A stretch of DNA of 64,000 nt from an uncultured Acetobacteraceae bacterium. GTDB taxonomy: Bacteria; Pseudomonadota; Alphaproteobacteria; Acetobacterales; Acetobacteraceae. The position numbers and the translations under genes are program-made. The notes below the pieces were generated by a model, which searched no databases, was not told the DNA's origin, and saw nothing but the letters and a program-made list of their open reading frames with translations. The stretch is from NCBI GenBank assembly GCA_937873205.1, contig CALMVO010000122.1:22390-86389 (forward strand), read 5' to 3'. Positions 37,827-45,351 of the stretch are shown here, piece by piece. Numbering within the stretch: the stretch's first letter is position 1; each line of letters begins with the position of its first letter.

Positions 37827-38438
37827 ATGAGGCACGAGGATGTCTGGCGGGCGCTGGATACGCTCGCGGCCGAGAAGGGCCTGTCGCCGTCCGGGCTGGC
37901 GCGGGCGGCCGGGCTCGACCCCACGGCGTTCAACCGATCGAAGCGGACCAGCCGGGCCGGGCTGCGCTGGCCCAGCACCGAGAGCCTGTCGCGGGTGCTG
38001 TCGGCGACCGGGGCCAGCCTTGAGAGCTTCACCGCCCTGGTCGGCGGCGCGCGGGCACTCGCCGGCGCCGGCCGCCAGCGCGCGCGGCACCTGCCGTTGC
38101 TGCCGCTGTCGCGGCTGCTGGAGGCCGAGCTGTTCGATGCGGCGGGCTATCCCGCCGCCCACGGCTGGGAGCGGACCGAGGTGCCGCAGCCGGGCGACCC
38201 GCACAGCTACGCGGTGCACCTGGACGATCCGCGCTTCGAGCCGGTGTTCCGCGAGGGCGGCATTCTCATCATGTCGCCGGACGCGCCGATCCGCCCCGGC
38301 GACCGGGTACTGGTGCGCGACGACGGCGGCATCAACGCCTTCGTGGCCGGCACACCATACCGGCCGCTGGACCGCCGCGGCGGCGAGATCGCCGAGCGTC
38401 CGGAATGGGCGCACCGGATCGTCTGGGCGAGCCTGTAG
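37827..38438 (+). CDS. HTH-S24 LexA/CI-like regulator lacking the catalytic dyad
   Basis: A 203-residue protein. Residues 1-70 form a helix-turn-helix (VWRALDTLAAEKGLSPSGLA, GLDPTAFNRSKRTS). Residues 90-200 match the S24 peptidase-like C-terminal domain of phage-type repressors (VFREGGILIMSPDAPIRPGD and RVLVRDDGG). The active-site serine normally sits in a Gly-Asp-Ser-Met motif at the start of this domain; here the equivalent is LDDPRFEPVF with no serine. The lysine of the second motif is also replaced (INAFVAGT). Self-cleavage is therefore not expected. It probably regulates constitutively or by ligand or dimer changes. Confidence 0.82.
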   Translation: MRHEDVWRALDTLAAEKGLSPSGLARAAGLDPTAFNRSKRTSRAGLRWPSTESLSRVLSATGASLESFTALVGGARALAGAGRQRARHLPLLPLSRLLEAELFDAAGYPAAHGWERTEVPQPGDPHSYAVHLDDPRFEPVFREGGILIMSPDAPIRPGDRVLVRDDGGINAFVAGTPYRPLDRRGGEIAERPEWAHRIVWASL

Positions 38439-38560
38439 GCAGGGAGAGCCTGGCAGGCTGCGAAGCTGCGGACGCTCGGCCATCATCTGTCTTGGTCTTG
38501 TCGTTTCATGGATCAGGCGGGACCAGCGGCGGCCGGCGATTCCGCCCTTGCAGGACCTCC

Positions 38561-38786
38561 TTGAGGGGCAACAGCGCTTCGGTCCGTCTCCCCCGCCGCC
38601 GTGCCCGACGCGGCACACATGCGCCTGGACCAGCCGATCGACGTGCGCGTCGAAGGTGGCCGGATCGTCATCGAGCCGCTCCAGCCGACAGGGTATGACA
38701 TCGCGACGCTGATCGCCGAGATGACCGACGAGAACCGCCACGATCCGATCGACATGGGGAGGCCGGCTGGCCGCGAGGCCTGGTAG
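38561..38786 (+). pseudogene. mazE: MazE-type antitoxin with frameshift
   Basis: One frame reads RGNSASVRLP, the AbrB-like DNA-binding start of MazE. After an extra C in the CCCCC run at 38590-38594, the protein continues in another frame as AAVPDAAHMRLDQPIDVRVE then GGRIVIEPLQP, to a TAG at 38784-38786. Removing one C joins these into a normal antitoxin core. No standard ATG precedes the GNS segment, only a TTG at 38561. A shortened product from the GTG at 38601 would lack the DNA-binding beta strands but keep the toxin-binding tail. The stop overlaps the mazF start. Confidence 0.7.
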
Positions 38787-39106
38787 TGGCGACCGACTAC
38801 GTGCCCGATGCCGGCGACATCGTCTGGCTGCAGTTCGATCCGCAGGCCGGACATGAGCAGGCGGGGCATCGGCCCGCGGTCGTGCTCCATCCGGCCAGCT
38901 ATAACGGCCGGGCGGGAATGATCCTCCGCTGCCCGACGACGACGCGGATCAAGGGCTCTCCGTTCGAGGTGATCCTCGCCGGCACGCCGTCGAGCGCGGC
39001 GCTCGCCGACCAGGTGAAGAGCCAGGGCCGGCGGGCCCGCAAGGGTCGGATCGGCGCGACCGAGCTGGCCGAGGTGCGGGCGAAGCTGGTGGCGCTGATC
39101 GGCTAG
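38786..39106 (+). CDS. mazF: MazF-type endoribonuclease toxin
   Basis: The 106-residue protein starts at GTG 38786, sharing a base with the antitoxin stop. The MazF fold is clear: YVPDAGDIVWLQFDPQAGHEQ, GHRPAVVLHPASYN, LRCPTTTRIKGSPFEV and the late ALADQVKSQGRRAR. The arginine and threonine that cut single-stranded RNA are in the PAVVLHP and CPTT regions. It appears intact although its antitoxin is damaged. Its TAG stop (39104-39106) belongs to the edge of element copy C. Confidence 0.88.
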   Translation: MATDYVPDAGDIVWLQFDPQAGHEQAGHRPAVVLHPASYNGRAGMILRCPTTTRIKGSPFEVILAGTPSSAALADQVKSQGRRARKGRIGATELAEVRAKLVALIG

Positions 39107-39208
39107 AGCATCATCCGATCGAACGGACTCGTCGATCGGATAAAGATGCTCGTCAAAACAACAAGCTAGAGGATGATCCGCGAGCCTAAGCGATCGGATC
39201 ATCCTCTA
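39104..39208 (-). mobile_element. MITE-like element, copy C (complete, 101 bp flanked by TA)
   Basis: The element lies in reverse orientation compared with copy A: it begins GAGCATCATCCGATCG after TA at 39104-39105 and ends CGATCGGATCATCCTC before TA at 39207-39208. The internal linker (GTCAAAACAACAAGC) and both hairpins match copy A with few changes. It lies exactly between the convergent mazF and MFS genes and supplies the TAG stop of each. A bidirectional terminator role is possible. Confidence 0.88.
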
Positions 39209-40510
39209 GGAGGCTGTCGGCGCCGAGACCGGTCTGGCGGGATCAAGCCGATCCCGCCCCATGCGGACGATCCGGGTCTCGCGGCCGAGGGCCGCCAGCC
39301 CGGCGATCAGCAGGGCGACCACCGCGATCACGCCGGCCAGCGCCCAGCGGATGTCGCTGCCGGCGAGGTGGGACAGCCAGACCTGCAGGTTGGCGTTGGG
39401 CGAGGCCAGCAGGTTGCCGAGCTGATAGACCACGCCCGGAAAGGTGCCGCGGATGGCGGCGGGCGAGATCTCGTTCAGGTAGGCCGGCACCACGCCCCAG
39501 GCGCCCTGGACGCAGAACTGGATCAGGAAGCCGCCGATCGCCAGCGGCAGCAGGTGGCTCGAGAAAGCCCAGAGCGGGATCACCGGCAGCGCCAGCAGGG
39601 CGGCCAGAGCCAGCGCCCAGCGGCGGCCGATCCGCTGGCTCGCGGCCCCGAAACACAGCCCGCCCAGGATGGCGCCGACGTTGTAGATGATGGTCATGGT
39701 GACGACGGTGGCATGGGGTAGGCGGTGGTAGCCGGCCAGGAACAGCCTCGGATAGAGGTCCTGGGAGCCGTGCGAGAAGAACAGCATCGCCGTCATCAGC
39801 ACGATCGCATAGAAGCCGAGTCCGGCATGGCGGCGGAGCACCGTGAGCGGGCCCGGCGTCGGCATGGCGGCGCGCAGCGTCCAGTCCGGGCTTTCCGGCA
39901 CGCTGCGGCGGATATACAGCACCAGCAGCGCCGGGGCGGCGCCGACGATGAACATGCCGCGCCAGCCAATCCAGGGCTCGGCGATGAACAGCAGCGAGGC
40001 GACCAGGAAGCCGGTCGGGTAGCCCGTTTGCAGGATGCCGGACACCGCGCCGCGCCAGCGCGCCGGCACGCTCTCCATCGCCAGCGAGGCGCCGACGCCC
40101 CATTCGCCGCCCATGGCGACGCCAAAGAGGGCGCGCAGGATGAGAAAGGCGGTGAAGCTCGGCGCGAAGCCGGTCAGCAGTTCGAAGGCTGCGTAGCAGA
40201 GCACGTTGGCCATCATGGTCGGGCGGCGGCCGTAGCGGTCGGCGAGCCGGCCGAAGCCCCAGGCGCCCACGACGCGGCAAGCCAGCGTCACGGTGATCGC
40301 CCAGGCGGTGGCCGCGACGGTGAGGCCGAAGGAGCGCGCCACGGTGTCGAGCACGAACACCATGATGAAGAAGTCGAATGAATCCAGCATCCAGCCGAGA
40401 TAGCAGGCCACCACCACGTGGATCGCGGCGCGCCGCTCGAACGCCGAGACCGGGCGATCCGGCATCGCCGCCGCGTGCGAGAAGCCGGACACCGTATCGC
40501 CTGCTTCCAT
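39206..40510 (-). CDS. MFS transporter, sialate:H+ symporter (SHS) family type
   Basis: This 434-residue protein has twelve predicted membrane helices. The opening YLGWMLDSFDFFIMVFVLDTV and the loop FGRLADRYGRRPTMM are hallmarks of the SHS/lactate-transporter branch. GVAMGGEWGVGASLAMESVP and RWRGAVSGILQTGYPTGFL are also typical. Members carry sialic acid, lactate or other monocarboxylates, and the substrate is not known. The start could be a later ATG (MPDRPVSAFERRAA). Its TAG stop is the right edge of element copy C. It is divergent from the DUF1275 gene. Confidence 0.88.
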   Translation of the reverse strand: MEAGDTVSGFSHAAAMPDRPVSAFERRAAIHVVVACYLGWMLDSFDFFIMVFVLDTVARSFGLTVAATAWAITVTLACRVVGAWGFGRLADRYGRRPTMMANVLCYAAFELLTGFAPSFTAFLILRALFGVAMGGEWGVGASLAMESVPARWRGAVSGILQTGYPTGFLVASLLFIAEPWIGWRGMFIVGAAPALLVLYIRRSVPESPDWTLRAAMPTPGPLTVLRRHAGLGFYAIVLMTAMLFFSHGSQDLYPRLFLAGYHRLPHATVVTMTIIYNVGAILGGLCFGAASQRIGRRWALALAALLALPVIPLWAFSSHLLPLAIGGFLIQFCVQGAWGVVPAYLNEISPAAIRGTFPGVVYQLGNLLASPNANLQVWLSHLAGSDIRWALAGVIAVVALLIAGLAALGRETRIVRMGRDRLDPARPVSAPTAS

Positions 40511-40592
40511 CAGACCCTCTCCCTAGTCGTTCCGGCAGCATAGAGACGGGGCGGGTTTCGACAATCGGACCCCCGCACCGGCGAGGACGGCG

Positions 40593-41249
40593 ATGAATCG
40601 GACCGATCGATGCATGATCCTGCTCGCCCTCGGCCTGGCCGGGCTTGCCGGCATGGTGGACGCGCTCGGCTATCTGGCGCTGCACGGCTTCTTCGTCTCC
40701 TTCATGAGCGGCAACTCGACGCGGCTCAGCGTCGGGGTCGCGCAGGGGACGCACCGCGTCGTCGGCATCGCCGGCGCGCTGATCGGGCTGTTCGTCGTCG
40801 GCGTGATCGGGGGCGAGCTGCTCAACCGGGCGCTGGGACAGCGACGCAGCCGGCTGCTGGGGGCGGTGGCGCTGATGCTGACGCTGGCGGCGGCGGCGGC
40901 CTCGCTGGGCCGGAGCGCCACGGCGATCGCTTTGGCGACGCTGGCACTGGGAGCGGAGAACGCGGTGCTGAAGCGGGTCGGCGCGATCACCATCGGCGCC
41001 ACCTACATGACCGGGACACTGGTCAAGCTGGGTTCCGCCGTCGCCGCGGCGCTGGGCGGCGGTCCACGCTGGGACTGGCTGCCCTACCTGCTGATGTGGC
41101 TGTCGCTGGCCACGGGCTCGGTGGTCGGCGCGCTGCTGTTTCCGTGGCTCGGGCTGCAGGGACTGTGGCTGGCGGCGGCCTGGTGCACGCTGCTGGCGGC
41201 GCTGGTGGCGATCGCGGCTCGGAAGTCGCCGCAGGTCGACCGGGAGTGA
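40593..41249 (+). CDS. DUF1275 (YoaK) family membrane protein
   Basis: This 218-residue protein with about six membrane helices starts CMILLALGLAGLAGMVDALG. The block HGFFVSFMSGNSTRLSVG is the conserved DUF1275 motif; YMTGTLVKLGSAVAAAL is another. Its function is unknown, presumably transport. The end of the gene is followed at once by the minus-strand desaturase remnant, whose open frame runs back into this gene. Confidence 0.88.
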   Translation: MNRTDRCMILLALGLAGLAGMVDALGYLALHGFFVSFMSGNSTRLSVGVAQGTHRVVGIAGALIGLFVVGVIGGELLNRALGQRRSRLLGAVALMLTLAAAAASLGRSATAIALATLALGAENAVLKRVGAITIGATYMTGTLVKLGSAVAAALGGGPRWDWLPYLLMWLSLATGSVVGALLFPWLGLQGLWLAAAWCTLLAALVAIAARKSPQVDRE

Positions 41250-41683
41250 CGATTCGCTGGCGTCCGCCGGAGCGGCGCCAGCAGCGCCGCCGGCAGGGCA
41301 ACATCGGTCTGCGCGCGCGGATCGTCGACGCCGATCCTGACCGCGCGCGGCGGCGGGGTCGCGCGGAAGCTGCCGTGCAGCCGATCCCACGGGCTGATGC
41401 CGCTCGACCAGTTGCTGTCGCGCTCGGCGGGCACCACGGAATGGTGGATGCCGTGCATCCGGGGCGTGGTCAGCAGCCAGGACAGCCGCCGATCCCAGCC
41501 GGGCGGCAGCGCCCAGTTCGAGTGGTGGAACAGGATCGACAGCGTGAAGAAGCGCTGCCAGGCGTCGAGCGTGCCGGGCGAGATGCCGCTGGCCCGCACC
41601 TGCACCAGGCGCCATGGCAGCGATACCAGCATGTCCGCCAGGTGGAAGCGGATCGCGGTCGACATGTGCCGATCCTGCAGGCG
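41250..41683 (-). pseudogene. sterol desaturase/fatty acid hydroxylase remnant
   Basis: The minus-strand frame reads DRHMSTAIRFHLADMLVSLPW, FHHSNWALPPGWDRRLSWLL and TPRMHGIHHSVVPAERDSNW, then SSGISPWDRLHGSFRA. These contain the last His boxes of the family (HHSN and HGIHHS). The N-terminal membrane helices and first His box are missing; the frame joins aquaporin DNA near 41690. The original stop is also not evident, because the frame runs on antisense to the DUF1275 gene. It is most likely a dead remnant. Confidence 0.7.
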
Positions 41684-41689
41684 TCGCAC

Positions 41690-42004
41690 CGGAGCCGGAG
41701 CGGAATCGGCCAGTGGGCGGGCGAGTTCGTCGCGACCTTCGGCCTCATCGTCACCATCGTCGGCACCGCGCGGCATCGGCCAGACGCGATCGCCTGCTCG
41801 GTGGCGCTCTACATCACCGCCGCCTACTGGTTCACCTCGTCCACCAGCTTCGCCAACCCGGCGATCACCGTCGCCCGCGCGCTGTCCGACAGCTTTGCCG
41901 GCATCGCGCCGGCCGACGTGCCGGGCTTCGTCGCGGCCCAGCTCGTCGGCGCCCTGGCCGGTGCGGCGGCGGCCACCACCCTCTTCCCCAGGGTTCCGCT
42001 GTGA
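41690..42004 (+). pseudogene. aquaporin-family remnant, probably the arsenic-linked AqpS
   Basis: The plus-strand frame reads GIGQWAGEFVATFGLIVTIVG, then VALYITAAYWFTSSTSFANP (the second NPA box, here Asn-Pro-Ala in FANPAITVARALSDSF), and ends FPRVPL at a TGA at 42002-42004. This is only the C-terminal half of an MIP channel; the first NPA box is gone. The next gene, arsM, begins 13 bases later, and aqpS-arsM neighbours are known in arsenic resistance operons, which suggests AqpS. Its 5' end meets the truncated desaturase head-on. Confidence 0.7.
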
Positions 42005-42017
42005 GAGGCACGCTCCG

Positions 42018-43069
42018 ATGAACATCCAGAACAGCCGCCGCTACTACGGCGAGGTGCTGTCCGGCTCCGCCGACCTCCGCACCGATGCCTGCTGCACGCT
42101 GGCCCCGCCACCGGCCGCCGTCGGCGCGGTGCTGGCGCGCGTGCACCAGGAGGTGCGGGACCGCTATTACGGGTGCGGGCTGGTGGTAACGGACGCCATC
42201 CTGGGGGCTCGCATCCTCTATCTCGGCTCGGGCTCCGGCCAGGATGCCTACGTGCTGGCCCAGCTCGTGGGCGAGCACGGCAGCGTCACCGGCGTCGATG
42301 CCACGCCCGAGCAAATCGCGGTGGCGGACCGCCATCTCGACTGGCATCGCCAAAATTCGGCTACGCCGCCTCCAACGTCCGCTTCCTCGAGGGCGACATC
42401 GAGCGGCTGGGCGATCTCCCCCTCCCGGAGGCCGACTTCGACGTCATCGTCTCGAACTGCGTGATCAACCTCGTTGCCGACAAGGCGGCGGTGTTCGCCT
42501 CGGCGCACCGGCTGCTGCAGCCGGGAGGCGAGCTCTATTTCTCCGACGTCTATGCCGACCGCCGGATCCCCCCTGCCCTGCTGGCCGACCCGGTGCTCCA
42601 CAGCGAATGCCTGTCGGGGGCACTGTGTTGGGGCGATTTTGACCGGCTGGCGCGGTCCACCGGCTTCACCGATCCAAGGCTGGTCACCGACCGCCCGTTC
42701 GGCATCGACGACCCAGAGATTGCCCGCACGCTTGAGGGCATCCGCTTCCACTCCGCGACCTACCGCCTGTTCAAGCTCGACGGCCTGGAGCCGCGTTGCG
42801 AGGATTACGGGCAGGCAGTGCGCTACCGCGGGACCATCGCCGACGCCGAACGCGCGTTCGTGCTGGATGGCCACCACCGGATCGAGACCGGGCGGCTGTT
42901 CCCGGTGTGCGGCAACACCTGGCGGATGCTGCACGACACCCGCTTCGCCGGGCATTTCGACTTCTTCGGTGACTTCTCGACGCATTACGGCGTCTTCGCC
43001 GGCTGCGGCGTGGCCAGCCCCTTCAGCGAGGCCGGCACCTCGGCGGCGACCGCCTCGGCCTGCTGCTGA
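42018..43069 (+). pseudogene. arsM: arsenite S-adenosylmethionine methyltransferase with a single frameshift
   Basis: Frame 1 starts at ATG 42018 (MNIQNSRRYYGEVLSGSADL) and contains the SAM motif ILYLGSGSGQDAYVLAQLVG. At the AAAA run in 42352-42355 a base is missing. The sequence then continues in another frame as KFGYAASNVRFLEGDIERLG, with SNCVINLVADKAAVF, SECLSGALCWGDF and PVCGNTWRMLHD, to a stop at 43067-43069. Adding one base restores a roughly 350-residue ArsM with its conserved cysteines. The intact enzyme would methylate As(III). As written it would give a truncated protein. Its only ars neighbour is the aquaporin remnant, so the operon is decayed. Confidence 0.85.
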
Positions 43070-43161
43070 GGGTGGTCGGGTAACCGAGGCGAGACTCGAC
43101 CCGCTTGCTATGTACCCATAATGAACGCGTGCTGGGCGGCTGGGCGCAGGTAGATCTGAGG

Positions 43162-43180
43162 ATCGCCTAAAGTAGGCGAT
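43162..43180. promoter_or_regulatory. 8-bp perfect inverted repeat in the A/T-richer gap
   Basis: ATCGCCTA and TAGGCGAT pair around AAG. It lies 93 bases after the arsM stop and about 160 bases before the orphan gene start. It may be a terminator for arsM or an operator for the orphan gene; there is no U-run. The rest of 43070-43338 shows no convincing gene, apart from a weak 47-codon GTG frame at 43181-43324. Confidence 0.35.
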
Positions 43181-43338
43181 GTGACTGCAGACAACTGCCT
43201 TACCGACGTCGTCTTGGACCGCATGATGGCCGAGAGCAACGAGCGGGTTGCAAAGTCAAACCAAGATAGTGACCGATGCGGCGACCAGTTAACTCCTGTC
43301 GCCCGTGCTCCGATATATGCATGATGCGGGGGAGAACG

Positions 43339-44193
43339 ATGATGAGACGAGACATGATCTCAAGCGGGCTCAGACGGACCTTATCTCTGGCAGTGATGTC
43401 AGCATCTTTGACCGTGTTGTCAGAGGTAATAAACTTATCCGCCGCTCGATCACAGCGAGCTTATGATCAAGTCACACGGTTAGAAAATTTTCTAGAGCAG
43501 CTGGACTCTAGCCAAAACATCGTGGCTGGGAATCAATGGGGGAGAAACTTATCATCCTATCCAAACCTTGTAGGCATCTACCGGATACGGGATAGGCTGC
43601 TCCTTCTTGTCGCACAAAATACGCAGAAGCAATTGATCGTGGACCCATACTCGGGCAAGTCGCTACCGCTTGATCAGAGTCATTCAGATGAATTGGTTAG
43701 TCTGATCCAATCGGGACGTCAGGAGATGGAGGTCTCTTCCCTGCAGACCAAGGAAGGAATCCTGGTTAGGATGGAAGGATCTTCGTGGCAGACTTGGTCC
43801 TGTCAGTCAAATTTTCCAAGTTATATGATCGCCTCAAATACGCAAAGCGGATTGATAAGGTCTTTCTTTGTTGTAGTGCGATTTCCACTGCGCCGCGAAA
43901 GGGTTGGTCGATGCACGGGCGTTTTGCCACCTCATCAAAAGATCGATACGACACTTGATGAAGCTGCCATTGCGATGTTAGGCCTGTCGGACCGTACGCT
44001 TCTTTTGTTTGATCGCTCACACGGTTATCTGCTCCGTCTAGATGCGAAGTTCAGGCAACATACAACACTCAACAATAAAGTCTTCACCGTAGACGCAGCT
44101 CTTATCATAGACAAATTTAGTGGCGAGCCCGCAGAACGTTATCGAGTTGTTAAGGAGGCTGTCGACGACGTTGATAGCGAGACCTCAAGGTAA
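43339..44193 (+). CDS. orphan hypothetical protein, probably exported, atypical base composition
   Basis: This 284-residue ORF starts at the ATG at 43339, five bases after a GGGGGAG site. The N-terminus SGLRRTLSLAVMSASLTVLS is signal-like and is followed by LSAARSQRAYDQVTRLENFL. The body has hydrophobic beta-like segments (LVGIYRIRDRLLLLVAQN, SGLIRSFFVVVRFPL, DRTLLLFDRSHGYLLRLDAK) and two cysteines, one in TWSCQSNF and one in GRCTGV. No family is recognised. Codons ending in A or T are frequent, unlike every housekeeping neighbour, which points to recent acquisition. The A/T-richer stretch begins near 43080 and ends near 44200. Confidence 0.75.
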   Translation: MMRRDMISSGLRRTLSLAVMSASLTVLSEVINLSAARSQRAYDQVTRLENFLEQLDSSQNIVAGNQWGRNLSSYPNLVGIYRIRDRLLLLVAQNTQKQLIVDPYSGKSLPLDQSHSDELVSLIQSGRQEMEVSSLQTKEGILVRMEGSSWQTWSCQSNFPSYMIASNTQSGLIRSFFVVVRFPLRRERVGRCTGVLPPHQKIDTTLDEAAIAMLGLSDRTLLLFDRSHGYLLRLDAKFRQHTTLNNKVFTVDAALIIDKFSGEPAERYRVVKEAVDDVDSETSR

Positions 44194-44293
44194 GAGGTGG
44201 TCGTGGACAGGGGAGCGCGGAGTGGCGTCGACGTTCTCCTTGATGAAGATGTTGTTCCGGCAGTTCAAGCCGTCACGGAATTGATCCAGCGAC

Positions 44294-45115
44294 CTAATCC
44301 GGTGCGATGACGAAGACGCCGCCCGGGTTCGATCCGGCATCGCGCCAGAAGGCGGTGCCAGCGAGGCGGGAGACGATGCCGGGCGGCAGCACCGTGCGGC
44401 GGTGGAGGGCCTCGACCCGCGGCCGCACAGCGTGCAGGCCGGGCGTGTTCAGGGCGGCGTCGAACGCGGCGGCGCCATCGTAAGCGACGGCGTCCGGATC
44501 GTGCGCGAAGGGCGGCAGGCCGAGCAGGTCGTAGAGCAGCGCCAGCACGCGCCGCGGATCGGCCACCAGCTCGTCGTAGTCGAGCAGGATCAGCCGGTGC
44601 GCGTGCTCGCCGTAATAGGCGTCCTGCAGCGCCTGCCAGGCGGCACCGAACGCGCCGGTCACCGCCATCAGCTGCTCGACGCGGTCGAATACGGTGGCCG
44701 AGGCCGGCAGGCCATGCAGCTTGGAGATAAGGTAGGCGTTGCGGCGGAACAGTCGCTCGAAGCTGTCGATGATCCAGACCGGGTCGCGCACGCAGGCGAC
44801 GACGTACGCATTCGGCTGCAGGTCGGCGAGCAGGCCCATGTGCGCGCACCAGGCGCGGTTGGTGTCGAACAGCACGGCATCGTCGGGGGCGTCGCCGGCG
44901 GCGGCGGCGAACAGGGCCCGCAGCACGCGGCGGCGGCCGGCATCGTCGAAGGTGGCGGCGTATTCCCCCTGCCCCAGCACCGGCAGCACGCGCTCGCACA
45001 GCACCGCCAGCGGGCTGCTCATCCCGGCGCGCAAGGCCGGGTTCTGGCGCAGCAGGGCGGCCAGCAGCGTCGAGCCGGAGCGCGGCAACCCGGAGATGAA
45101 GTGGATCGTTCGCAT
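44294..45115 (-). CDS. sulfotransferase-family protein
   Basis: The 273-residue protein starts at the ATG at 45115 (MRTIHFISGLPRSGSTLLAALLRQ). The 5'-phosphosulfate-binding P-loop is LPRSGSTLL, and the 3'-phosphate-binding region VACVRDPVWIIDSFERLF follows the expected spacing. Such enzymes move sulfate from PAPS to sugars, peptides or small molecules; the acceptor is unknown. A slightly upstream start (45133) is possible. It is divergent from the molbindin gene, sharing a very short promoter region. Confidence 0.8.
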   Translation of the reverse strand: MRTIHFISGLPRSGSTLLAALLRQNPALRAGMSSPLAVLCERVLPVLGQGEYAATFDDAGRRRVLRALFAAAAGDAPDDAVLFDTNRAWCAHMGLLADLQPNAYVVACVRDPVWIIDSFERLFRRNAYLISKLHGLPASATVFDRVEQLMAVTGAFGAAWQALQDAYYGEHAHRLILLDYDELVADPRRVLALLYDLLGLPPFAHDPDAVAYDGAAAFDAALNTPGLHAVRPRVEALHRRTVLPPGIVSRLAGTAFWRDAGSNPGGVFVIAPD

Positions 45116-45136
45116 GGTCACACCCGGGGTCATGCC

Positions 45137-45346
45137 ATGAAAATCAGCGCGCGCAACATCCTCGCGGGCCGGATCGTCGCCCTCACCAAGGGCGCCACCA
45201 CAGCCCATGTCCGGCTGGAGCTGCCGGGCGGGTCGATCGTGACGGCGTCGATCACCAACGAGGCGGTGGACGAGCTCGGGCTCGCGGTCGGTACCGAGGC
45301 CAGCGCGGTGATCAAGGCGTCCGACGTCATGATCGCGGTGGCGTAG
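45137..45346 (+). CDS. mop: molbindin (single TOBE/Mop domain)
   Basis: This 69-residue protein is a single Mop domain: MKISARNILAGRIVALTKGA, TAHVRLELPGGSIVTASIT, and the end SAVIKASDVMIAVA. Molbindins form hexamers that bind molybdate or tungstate and are thought to buffer the metal in the cytoplasm. The gene stands apart from mod transport genes here. The GST gene starts 5 bases downstream, so both are probably on one transcript. Confidence 0.92.
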   Translation: MKISARNILAGRIVALTKGATTAHVRLELPGGSIVTASITNEAVDELGLAVGTEASAVIKASDVMIAVA

Positions 45347-45351
45347 CGGCG

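Noticed and set aside
42350-42356. Programmed frameshifting in arsM
   Set aside because: The AAAA run is short, no stimulatory structure was evident, and neighbouring ars genes are also decayed; simple mutation is more likely.
43181-43324. A 47-codon frame starting GTG right after the 43162-43180 hairpin
   Set aside because: No ribosome site, no recognisable features, and it overlaps the start region of the orphan gene; too weak to call.
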